In this document: piece by piece, positions 43,201-49,882 of the stretch | Layout: each line of letters opens with the position of its first letter | How positions within the stretch are numbered: position 1 is the first letter of the stretch | NCBI GenBank assembly: GCA_051657165.1 | Contig: JBOFKD010000315.1 | Location: 28,354 to 92,353, forward strand | Direction: 5' to 3' | DNA from: UBA7332 sp051657165 | GTDB taxonomy: Bacteria > Bacteroidota > Bacteroidia > Bacteroidales > UBA7332 | DNA length: 64,000 bases | Translations under genes and position numbers: made by a program | The notes under the pieces: generated by a model | Databases searched by the model: none | What the model was told of the DNA's origin: nothing | Seen by the model: the letters and a program-made list of their open reading frames with translations, nothing else

Positions 43201-43507
43201 TCCGCTGTTAATTTACAAACATGAGTCTTATGGCTTGTTTGCTAAAATGGTAGATTCTATGAACCGTAAAACTGTATCAGTTCTGATGAGAGGACATATT
43301 CCTGTTCGCGAACAGGACGCAGTTCAGGAAGCAGCTCCTGAAAAAGCACAGGATTACAGCAAATATAAAACTGAACATGCCGGTTCTGAAGTAGAGGAGC
43401 AAACTCGTAAGCAAGAGCCAGTTCGTTCGGAAAATAAAATAGGTAGAAATGATCTTTGTCCGTGTGGAAGTGGTTTGAAATACAAAAACTGCCACGGTAA
43501 AGCGTAA
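40232..43507 (+). CDS. secA: Preprotein translocase ATPase SecA
   Basis: 1091 residues, about 190 more than E. coli SecA, as usual in Bacteroidota, with the extra residues mainly in the N-terminal helical region and in an insertion near residues 345-490. Motifs: Walker A [82 protein letters not shown], and the helical scaffold [21 protein letters not shown]. The C terminus has the zinc-binding [14 protein letters not shown] motif used for SecB or ribosome contact. It powers protein export through SecYEG. A DUF4105 gene and a phosphatase-fold gene precede it. Confidence 0.97.
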   Translation: [1091 protein letters not shown]

Positions 43508-43518
43508 CTTCTGAGTAT

Positions 43519-43562
43519 AAAGAGCAAAAGAAAGTGAATATCTTTCTTTTGCTCTTTTTTTC
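43519..43562 (+). terminator. Terminator of secA
   Basis: A perfect 16-bp stem (AAAGAGCAAAAGAAAG, 43519-43534, with 43542-43557), 7-nt loop and T-rich tail. Confidence 0.92.
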
Positions 43563-43593
43563 TTTGTTGTTTGCTGAAAAATAGATACATTTG
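43563..43593 (+). promoter_or_regulatory. Promoter of rpmE2
   Basis: TTTG (43563-43566), exactly 19 bp, TACATTTG (43586-43593): full match to the Bacteroides consensus, placed directly after the secA terminator. Confidence 0.75.
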
Positions 43594-43647
43594 CAAGCCA
43601 TTTATCACTCGACCGAGAAATTATAAATTAAAAAGTAAAAGTCAGAT

Positions 43648-43911
43648 ATGAAAAAAGATCTTCATCCGGCGAATTATCGTCCAGTTGCATTCAAAGATAT
43701 GTCTAACGGTGATGTATTCATCTCTCGTTCTACAGCGAATACAAGAGAAACAATCGAAGTTGATGGCGTAGAATACCCATTGGTTAAATTGGATATCTCT
43801 AACACTTCTCACCCATTCTACACAGGTAAACAAACTTTGGTAGATACAGCAGGACGTGTAGACAAGTTCATGAACCGTTACTCAAAACACATGCAAAACA
43901 GACAAAAGTAA
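43648..43911 (+). CDS. rpmE2: Ribosomal protein L31, type B
   Basis: 87 residues starting MKKDLHPANYRPVAFKD and ending near NRYSKHMQNRQK. It has the length and the HPFYTGKQTLVDTAGRVDKF signature of type B L31, which lacks the zinc-binding cysteines of type A and is used under low zinc in many bacteria. It stands alone with its own promoter and terminator. Confidence 0.97.
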   Translation: MKKDLHPANYRPVAFKDMSNGDVFISRSTANTRETIEVDGVEYPLVKLDISNTSHPFYTGKQTLVDTAGRVDKFMNRYSKHMQNRQK

Positions 43912-43933
43912 TTTATACTTGGTCCAGAAATAT

Positions 43934-43966
43934 AAGAGGATGCCTTTCAGAGGTATCCTCTTTTTT
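43934..43966 (+). terminator. Terminator of rpmE2
   Basis: AAGAGGAT (43934-43941) pairs with ATCCTCTT (43955-43962), with a further CCT/AGG pair inside, followed by TTTTT. Confidence 0.9.
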
Positions 43967-44000
43967 GTTTGTTTTAAGAATGTAATTCAAGAATAATATT

Positions 44001-44008
44001 TAATTTTG
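44001..44008 (+). promoter_or_regulatory. Predicted -7 box for the TPR-protein gene
   Basis: TAATTTTG fits TAnnTTTG, 36 bp before the ATG; no -33 box at standard spacing. Confidence 0.45.
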
Positions 44009-44044
44009 TATTTAAGTAATATAAATTAAAATTATAACTGTTTT

Positions 44045-45724
44045 ATGAAGCATTGGGTTCTGCTACTCTGTATGTTGATGCCTTGCATTTCGGAATCGCT
44101 TTTCGCACAGCAAACAAATAAAGAGAAAGCTATATTTGCACTGGATAACGGGAACTTTAAAGCTGCCCGTGAATATGCTACGCGTGTTATTCTCAAAAAG
44201 CCGAAAGATTGCGTAGGAAATTTTATCATGTCACATGTTTGCATAAAGGAAAATAAGCTGGACTCAGCTCTTTATTACATTGATATGGCGATTAAATCGA
44301 AGAGAGATTATCTACTGAGAAATGAAACACTGGCTACGGCTACGCGCGCAGAAATATATTATAATATGCAGAATTATGATCAGGCTCTTGCTGATATAAA
44401 TGAGGCATTGAAGATTGATCGTTTACCTGAGTATTATTACTTCAGAGCAGCTGTATTATCCAATTTGAAGAAGTATGATATGTCAAACGGTGACTTGCAG
44501 CATCTGGTACAGCTAAAATATCGGACAGACTGGTGTTACCGTATGTTAGGGATAAATGCAATAGAAGCGAAGAAGTATCCTGAGGCCCTGGCGTATATTG
44601 GCAGAGGCTCATCTCTGAAGATGAAATCAGATGTAAAGTGGGAGCCTCTTTGTATGCAGGTCTATGCAGGTCTTAAAGATACGGCTAATATGTTGAAGTA
44701 TACTTTAATTGCATTGCGGCAAGATAAAGTCTATGAAGAGGAGTTTGTCGATGTATATCCCTATATAGGCATGCAGATAAAAAATGAACTGGATAGTTGT
44801 ATTGCAGCCGGAAAGCGTACTAAAAATAATCTTTTGTATCGTTCTGCCTGTCATCGTCTTGCTGAAAATTATGATGCCGCCATTGATGATTTTTATGAAC
44901 TGGAAAAACTAACGAAAGATGATAGTGATAAGTTTTATATAAAATATCATCGCGCGAATTGCTACTATAAGACAGGAGCTTATGCCGATGCTATGATTGA
45001 TGTAGAGGATGCGATGAAGTTCAGAGAGCATCCGTTGTCATATAGTTTGCGTGCTGATATCAATTATAGCCGGATGAATTATGGTGCTTCGATTATGGAT
45101 GCGGAAAAAGCGGTTAAAATGGACTCTTATAATCTAAACTATAATTTTGGATTAATGTCTATATACAGCAATCTGGGCGAGAAAGATAAGGTGAAATTTT
45201 CGCTTGAAAAGCTTTATGAAAAATATCCTGATCAGCGGACCGTTGTTTTTAAACTGGCAGATTTAAACCGGGAATTCGGGAATAAGGACAAGGCGGATAG
45301 TTTGTATCAGCAAATTCTTAAAATTGATACAATCGCAAGTGATCAGTCTTATCGTCATCGGGCATTATTCTATTTCGACAGGAAGGATGAAGCTTTTAAA
45401 TGGCTCGATAATATGTCGGATTCGGTGTCCCGGATAACAAACAGCAAAGAGCGTCAAGCTGTATTTGCTTATAATAAGGCCTGTTTTTATGTGGAGACCG
45501 GAGATCAGGATAAAGCAATTTATTACATTGAAGAAGCCTTGAAATTAGGATTCGTTCATATAAATGCGATTGAGAATGATCCGGATTTAAAGCCATTGAA
45601 AGACGATGCTCGTTTTGTGGAGATAATTAAGAGATACAAGGCCGGTTTTGATCCGGATAAATTAGACAGAAGACGAAACTCCTCTAAACTTAAAGGTGAT
45701 AATATATTACTGGGATATACATAA
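44045..45724 (+). CDS. Secreted TPR-repeat protein
   Basis: 559 residues with a signal peptide (cleavage near LFAQQ, residue 21). The rest is a run of tetratricopeptide-like helix pairs (for example NYDQALADINEALKIDRLPEYYYFRAAVL, AYADAMIDVEDAMKFREHPLSYSLRADI, GDQDKAIYYIEEALKLGFVHINAI) extending to about residue 535. Such proteins bind partners at the envelope; no specific partner is suggested by the neighbours. It is the last gene before the repeat-rich region. Confidence 0.8.
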   Translation: MKHWVLLLCMLMPCISESLFAQQTNKEKAIFALDNGNFKAAREYATRVILKKPKDCVGNFIMSHVCIKENKLDSALYYIDMAIKSKRDYLLRNETLATATRAEIYYNMQNYDQALADINEALKIDRLPEYYYFRAAVLSNLKKYDMSNGDLQHLVQLKYRTDWCYRMLGINAIEAKKYPEALAYIGRGSSLKMKSDVKWEPLCMQVYAGLKDTANMLKYTLIALRQDKVYEEEFVDVYPYIGMQIKNELDSCIAAGKRTKNNLLYRSACHRLAENYDAAIDDFYELEKLTKDDSDKFYIKYHRANCYYKTGAYADAMIDVEDAMKFREHPLSYSLRADINYSRMNYGASIMDAEKAVKMDSYNLNYNFGLMSIYSNLGEKDKVKFSLEKLYEKYPDQRTVVFKLADLNREFGNKDKADSLYQQILKIDTIASDQSYRHRALFYFDRKDEAFKWLDNMSDSVSRITNSKERQAVFAYNKACFYVETGDQDKAIYYIEEALKLGFVHINAIENDPDLKPLKDDARFVEIIKRYKAGFDPDKLDRRRNSSKLKGDNILLGYT

Positions 45725-45836
45725 GTGATATCAATAAATTACTGTGATATTATATGTACGTTAGAGACAAAGAAGGGATGAACGCAAATGAATATACGTA
45801 TAGATTAGCCGGAATAAAGGAGGTATTATTTTTTAT

Positions 45837-45956
45837 ATACGGTTGATTTAGTTACGAAATACGTTTGATATATATTTCCGCTCCGGACCGGAATACAATC
45901 CGCTCCGGAGCGGAATTATAACCCCTCCGGAGCGGATTTCTAAAGCATACGTTTGA
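45837..45956. repeat. Array of ATACGTTTGA and CCGCTCCGGAGCGG units on one 22-bp register
   Basis: ATACGGTTGA at 45837 and ATACGTTTGA at 45859 and 45947 flank three units of CCGCTCCGGA (45878, 45900, 45922; units two and three continue as GCGGA). The three central units are exactly 22 bp apart; 45837 to 45859 is 22 bp and 45859 to 45947 is 88 bp (4 x 22). A related ATACGTATAG is at 45794. Confidence 0.85.
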
Positions 45957-46088
45957 ATGAAATAAAACATATGTATATCGTATCGATTTGCTTGTTTATT
46001 CTGACGAATATATATGTTTGTTGTTTTATTTGATACTTTATACACTGATCCCGGATTTCTTATACCGCACATAAAGTTTGATTTTCAA

Positions 46089-46266
46089 TCAGCACTATCA
46101 GCACTATCAGCACCGGTCTGTTGCTAGTGTTTGATAATCAGGTTTATACGTCAATGGTATGTGTGCTGATACGTGTGCTGATTGGACCTCTCAGTGCTGA
46201 TTCAATTGAGGTGAATCAGCACACTTATATAGTTGTAAATCATATATTTAGTCTAAAAGTGCTGAT
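46089..46266. repeat. TCAGCAC / GTGCTGA repeat cluster
   Basis: TCAGCAC occurs three times at 9-bp pitch (46089, 46098, 46107); GTGCTGAT occurs at 46163, 46175, 46194 and 46259, and the reverse ATCAGCAC at 46215. Spacing in this cluster is irregular compared with the 22-bp arrays, though 46194-46215-46259 fits 21 + 44. Confidence 0.75.
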
Positions 46267-46273
46267 TGTGTCG

Positions 46274-46300
46274 ATTCAAAACTCAAAACTCTGTGTATAA
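46274..46300 (-). repeat. CACAGAGTTTT...TTTGAAT box, copy 2
   Basis: On the minus strand ACACAGAGTTTTGAGTTTTGAAT. Same box as at 10218-10240 and 46581-46607. Confidence 0.65.
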
Positions 46301-46384
46301 AATAAAGAATAAGCATCTCCGCGATATCTTATATAAGTGTGATCAGCCCGAAAAACATCTGCGCACATATTTTCCTGATTTTAA

Positions 46385-46581
46385 TTGCAACCAATTGCAA
46401 CCCGATGTAATGCGTTGTTAAACAATACGATACAGGTTGCAAATCAAGTAATTTAATTGCAACCAATCGTCATCAATTGCAACCAATTGCAACCTCAATT
46501 GTCACCTTTTTAATCGTTTGTAAAACGCTGTAAAACAATATATTACTTTCATCCAACCTCTACGGTTGCAAATGGTTGCAA
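46385..46581. repeat. TTGCAACC repeat cluster
   Basis: TTGCAACC at 46385, 46395, 46457, 46477 and 46487; inverted GGTTGCAA at 46435, 46564 and 46574. Pairs 10 bp apart recur three times, and larger steps are 20-22 or 40 bp, so copies stay on one face of the helix. Confidence 0.8.
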
Positions 46582-46607
46582 TTCAAACTGCAAAACTCTG
46601 TGTATAG
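46581..46607 (-). repeat. CACAGAGTTTT...TTTGAAT box, copy 3
   Basis: On the minus strand ACACAGAGTTTTGCAGTTTGAAT, immediately before the CTTAAG array. In region 1 the box lies immediately after that array, in opposite orientation. Confidence 0.65.
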
Positions 46608-46617
46608 TTTTTTGAAA

Positions 46618-46695
46618 CCACTTAAGAGCTTCCGGAAATTCTCTTAAGTGGTTTCTCATTTTCTCTTAAGAGAATTTCGAATTTCTCTTAAGCAA
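46618..46695. repeat. Four-unit CTTAAG array, 22-bp pitch
   Basis: CTTAAG at 46621, 46643, 46665 and 46687, exactly 22 bp apart. The third unit is the full TTCTCTTAAGAGAA palindrome; the others keep one half. Same motif, copy number and pitch as 10122-10200. Confidence 0.92.
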
Positions 46696-46720
46696 ATTTC
46701 TAACTGCATGATCATTCCGG

Positions 46721-46798
46721 TTTGCAAGTAGCAAACTGAACTTTGCAAGTAGCAAAATAAGTTTTGCAAGTAGCAAACTTTCGTTTGCAGGTAACTAA
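46721..46798. repeat. Four-unit TTTGCAAGTAGCAAA array, 21-bp pitch
   Basis: Exact 15-bp units at 46721, 46742 and 46763, and a decayed one (TTTGCAGGTAACTAA) at 46784, each 21 bp apart. Same motif, number and pitch as 10360-10437, and in the same order after the CTTAAG array. Confidence 0.92.
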
Positions 46799-46943
46799 TA
46801 AATAGTTTCAGATTAATCTTCATCCCTTCAAAAGTATAAATGTATATTATTAGTTTCCTATACGTATATACTCCTCAGAATAAACCGGTAATTAATTGTT
46901 GTATATAAGCGCATTAGTTTATTTATACGTACGCATTAAAAAT

Positions 46944-47024
46944 CGCATGCGCACCGGCTGTATTTCCGATGCGCATGCGAATATATTCCGATGCGCATGG
47001 GCTGTATTTCCGATGCGCATGGGA
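46944..47024. repeat. Four-unit ATGCGCAT array, 22-bp pitch
   Basis: ATGCGCA begins at 46947, 46969, 46991 and 47013, exactly 22 bp apart. Units two to four read CCGATGCGCATG; the second ends CGA and the last two GGG. The spacer GGCTGTATTT is also repeated. Confidence 0.9.
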
Positions 47025-47187
47025 AAGGTAAATGAACCGTATCCCGTAACTAAACCAACCGTATATAAAAAATAATTACTCCTTTGTTCCGGCTAGTCTG
47101 TACGTATATTTGCTTGCGTTAATGCGTATATAGCTGTGAGCAATTAAGCTCTGCCGGGGATGAGCTCATCTGATTCTGTCCGTTGTA

Positions 47188-47874
47188 TTATAAGTAATAA
47201 TGTTTTGTTGGCTTCAGATTTTTATCCAGTTCGTAAACCAATGGTTTTCCGGTTGGAATTTCCAGATTGACAATATCCTGATCGCTAACTCCGTCAAGAT
47301 GCTTGATCAGACCTCTTAAACTATTTCCGTGAGCTACGACTAATACGACTTTTCTTTTCTTAAGTGACGGGACAATATGATCTTCCCAAAAAGGAAGGAC
47401 ACGTTTGATTGTAAGTTCAAGTGACTCTCCTAAAGGGATGATACCCGGATCCAGATTTTTATATTGCGGATCATTTGTTGCGCAACGCTTATCATCCGGA
47501 GATAACAGAGGTGGTAGTATATTATAGCTCCGGCGCCAGATTTTCACTTGCTCTTCTCCGTATTTTTCTGTTGTATCGGCTTTGTTTAATCCTTGAAGAG
47601 CTCCGTAATGTCTTTCGTTTAGCCTCCAGTGTTTTTTCATTTTAACCCATAAAATATCGCATTCATCTGCGATATAGAAAGCCGTTTTAATTGCTCGTTT
47701 TAAAACAGAAGTATATATCACGTTGACCTGTAGTCCTGATTCTTTAATTTTGCGTCCGGCTGTATAAGCTTCATGTGCTCCTTTTTCGGATAAATCAACA
47801 TCTGTCCATCCGGTAAAGCGATTTTCTTTATTCCATACGCTTTCGCCATGTCTTACTAATATTAATGTATACAT
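47188..47874 (-). CDS. gpmA: 2,3-bisphosphoglycerate-dependent phosphoglycerate mutase
   Basis: 228 residues with the histidine-phosphatase motif LVRHGESVWNKENRFTGWTDVDLSEKG (catalytic His near residue 9), ERHYGALQGLNKADTTEKYG, and the second His in VVAHGNSLRGLIKHLDG. It interconverts 3- and 2-phosphoglycerate in glycolysis. Its 3' end borders repeat region 2. The glycolytic fba gene lies 0.8 kb further, separated by an upxY-like gene. Confidence 0.95.
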   Translation of the reverse strand: MYTLILVRHGESVWNKENRFTGWTDVDLSEKGAHEAYTAGRKIKESGLQVNVIYTSVLKRAIKTAFYIADECDILWVKMKKHWRLNERHYGALQGLNKADTTEKYGEEQVKIWRRSYNILPPLLSPDDKRCATNDPQYKNLDPGIIPLGESLELTIKRVLPFWEDHIVPSLKKRKVVLVVAHGNSLRGLIKHLDGVSDQDIVNLEIPTGKPLVYELDKNLKPTKHYYL

Positions 47875-48085
47875 AGTCCTGATATTGTTTGGTTTAATAT
47901 TATACTAAAACAACAACTATTTTAATGGAATAGTTGAAGCGGAGAATGATTAAATAAACGAATTTCTCACTTTACATGATATTCTGTCTCTTCTTTCAGG
48001 AATAACGGGAAGTACCGGCATTATCTTTTTTGATCTGAAGGTGTATATTTTAGAGCTGTATGTCTTTAAATCCAAATTTTAAAAC

Positions 48086-48093
48086 TAAATTTG
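48086..48093 (+). promoter_or_regulatory. Predicted -7 box for the upxY-like gene
   Basis: TAAATTTG, 30 bp before the ATG; no clear -33 box. Confidence 0.45.
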
Positions 48094-48123
48094 TTAAAGG
48101 TTAAGTAAATAATTAGAAATAAT

Positions 48124-48627
48124 ATGGATATACGAGTAAGCAGAAAGTCCAACTGGTTTGTATTGTATACAGCACCCCGCTCGGAAAAGAAAGTTTACGA
48201 CCGGCTGGTTGATCAGGGGGTGGAGGCATATCTGCCACTTCATGCCACACCTCGTGTATGGTCTGACAGGGTTAAGATTGTAGAGATGCCTTTGTTTACC
48301 AGTTACGTGTTTGTGTATGTCCCGGAATATAAATTGCGGGATTTGTTGAATATATATGGCATTATTAAAATAGTCTATTATAATGGTGCTCCGGCTAAGA
48401 TACGGGAATCAGAAATAAAGGCTATTCAGTCATTCGTTGAAAAAAGTAAAGCACTAACGGTTACTTTTGATATAGATGAAGAGGTGTTGGTGGCAGTAGG
48501 TCCGTTTAAGGATACTTCCGGCAAGATTGTAAAAGTGGGCAAAGAATATCTGATATTGCATATTGAGCAGTTGGGAATGACCGCAGCTGTGAAATTGAAT
48601 AAAGATTCTATTAAGAAGAAACAATAG
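48124..48627 (+). CDS. UpxY-like NusG paralogue (transcription antiterminator)
   Basis: 167 residues: a NusG N-terminal domain (NWFVLYTAPRSEKKVYDRLVDQGVEAYLPL, MPLFTSYVFVYV) and a C-terminal KOW domain (VGPFKDTSGKIVKVGKEYLILHIEQLGMTAAVKL). In Bacteroides such proteins drive transcription of the capsule operon of which they are the first gene. Here no polysaccharide genes follow: a terminator comes after 28 bp and then fba on the other strand, so it is an orphan that must act elsewhere or is a remnant. Confidence 0.88.
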   Translation: MDIRVSRKSNWFVLYTAPRSEKKVYDRLVDQGVEAYLPLHATPRVWSDRVKIVEMPLFTSYVFVYVPEYKLRDLLNIYGIIKIVYYNGAPAKIRESEIKAIQSFVEKSKALTVTFDIDEEVLVAVGPFKDTSGKIVKVGKEYLILHIEQLGMTAAVKLNKDSIKKKQ

Positions 48628-48655
48628 ATTATTTAATACAGGATATTAGTAAAAA

Positions 48656-48692
48656 AGAAAGAGGATACTCCGTTTGGAATATCCTCTTTTTT
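48656..48692. terminator. Bidirectional terminator between the upxY-like gene and fba
   Basis: AAAGAGGATACTCC (48658-48671) pairs with GGAATATCCTCTTT (48676-48689) apart from one internal mismatch, flanked by A and T runs. Confidence 0.9.
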
Positions 48693-48708
48693 GTTATCCT
48701 TTAATGAA

Positions 48709-49701
48709 TTACATTCTGTTAGCAGAACCTAATACATCAGTGATTTTGTGTTTGTAAAGTTCCTTCAACGATTCACGAGCAGGACCTAAGTATTTACGTG
48801 GGTCAAACTCAGCTGGTTGAGTAGCGAATACTTCACGGATAGCAGCAGTCATAGCCAAACGACCGTCAGAGTCGATGTTGATTTTACATACTGCAGAAGA
48901 AGCTGCGCGACGAAGTTCTGATTCAGGGATACCGATAGCATCTTTCAAAGCTCCACCATATTTGTTGATTAGCTCAACTTTGTCTTGTGGAACTGAAGAA
49001 GCACCGTGAAGAACGATAGGGAATCCAGGGATCAATTTTTCGATTTCTTCAAGGATGTCAAAACGCAATGGAGGTGGTACAAGAACACCTTCTGCATTTT
49101 TAGTACATTGTTCAGGTTTGAATTTGTTCGCACCGTGAGAAGTTCCGATAGAGATAGCAAGTGAATCAACACCTGTTCTTTTTACGAAGTCTTCTACTTC
49201 TTCCGGACGAGTGTAAGTGTGGTGTTCAGCCACAACATCATCTTCAACACCAGCAAGTACACCTAGTTCACCTTCTACAGTTACACCGTGAGCGTGAGCA
49301 TAGTCTACTACTTTTTTAGTTAAAGCGATATTTTCTTCGTATGAGTGGTGAGAACCGTCGATCATTACTGATGAGAATCCCATATCGATACAAGATTTAC
49401 ACAATTCGAAAGTATCACCGTGGTCAAGGTGAAGAACGATAGGCACTTCAGCTCCTAGTTCTTTTGCGTATTCAACAGCTCCTTGTGCTAAGTAGCGAAG
49501 AAGTGTTTGATTAGCATATTTACGTGCACCGCTAGATACCTGAAGGATCACTGGTGACTTAGTTTCAACAGCAGCTGAAACGATAGCTTGCATTTGCTCT
49601 AAGTTATTGAAGTTAAAAGCAGGAATAGCATATCCGCCTTCAATAGCTTTCTTGAAAAGTTCCTTGGTGTTTACCAAGCCTAATTCTTTGTAGCTTACCA
49701 T
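48709..49701 (-). CDS. fba: Class II fructose-bisphosphate aldolase
   Basis: 330 residues from the ATG at 49701 (MVSYKELGLVNTKELF); an in-frame start 45 bp further upstream would lie beyond the -7 box. Zinc and substrate ligands are visible in VLHLDHGD, MIDGSHHSYEENI, TVEGELGVLAG, IGTSHGANKF and VLHGASSVP. It splits fructose-1,6-bisphosphate in glycolysis. A TATATTTG box on the minus strand lies 33 bp before the start. Codon use is strongly biased, consistent with high expression. Confidence 0.95.
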   Translation of the reverse strand: MVSYKELGLVNTKELFKKAIEGGYAIPAFNFNNLEQMQAIVSAAVETKSPVILQVSSGARKYANQTLLRYLAQGAVEYAKELGAEVPIVLHLDHGDTFELCKSCIDMGFSSVMIDGSHHSYEENIALTKKVVDYAHAHGVTVEGELGVLAGVEDDVVAEHHTYTRPEEVEDFVKRTGVDSLAISIGTSHGANKFKPEQCTKNAEGVLVPPPLRFDILEEIEKLIPGFPIVLHGASSVPQDKVELINKYGGALKDAIGIPESELRRAASSAVCKINIDSDGRLAMTAAIREVFATQPAEFDPRKYLGPARESLKELYKHKITDVLGSANRM

Positions 49702-49733
49702 AACAATAAATCTATAATAGTTAAAAAGTCGTG

Positions 49734-49741
49734 CAAATATA
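49734..49741 (-). promoter_or_regulatory. Predicted -7 box of fba
   Basis: TATATTTG on the minus strand fits TAnnTTTG; leader about 30 nt. Confidence 0.55.
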
Positions 49742-49803
49742 ATCAAATGAAAGTTGCCCCTGAAAATTAAAGCAACTTTTTTTGATTTAGATATAACAAA
49801 AAT

Positions 49804-49860
49804 GAAATAAGCAATGTTCTTTAGCTTTCTGATTGCAGGGTAAAGAGCATTGCTTATTTC
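49804..49860. terminator. Terminator hairpin downstream of the EEP nuclease gene
   Basis: AAATAAGCAATGTTCTTTA (49805-49823) pairs with TAAAGAGCATTGCTTATTT (49841-49859) with one G-T pair; the AT-rich base of the stem can serve as the U-tract on the minus strand. Confidence 0.7.
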
Positions 49861-49882
49861 TATATGATTAATTTCTATGCGA

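Larger units (their letters stand above)
45725..47187. other. Gene-free region 2: 1.46-kb mosaic of short repeat arrays
   Basis: No frame here looks coding, although it lies between two convergent, well-formed genes where a short terminator would suffice. It consists of at least six arrays in series, each with its own motif: ATACGTTTGA/CCGCTCCGGAGCGG, CAGCAC/GTGCTGAT, TTGCAACC, CTTAAG, TTTGCAAGTAGCAAA and ATGCGCAT, plus two CACAGAGTTTT boxes. The intervening 46800-46940 and 47025-47187 are AT-rich with TACGTATA-type palindromes and show no clear array. Confidence 0.8.

Noticed and set aside
46089..47024. CRISPR array
   Set aside because: Repeats are 6-15 bp, spacers about 7-16 bp, several different motifs occur in series, and no cas genes are near.
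45837..47024. Plasmid or phage origin with iterons
   Set aside because: Several unrelated motifs, no rep or initiator gene and ordinary chromosomal neighbours on both sides.
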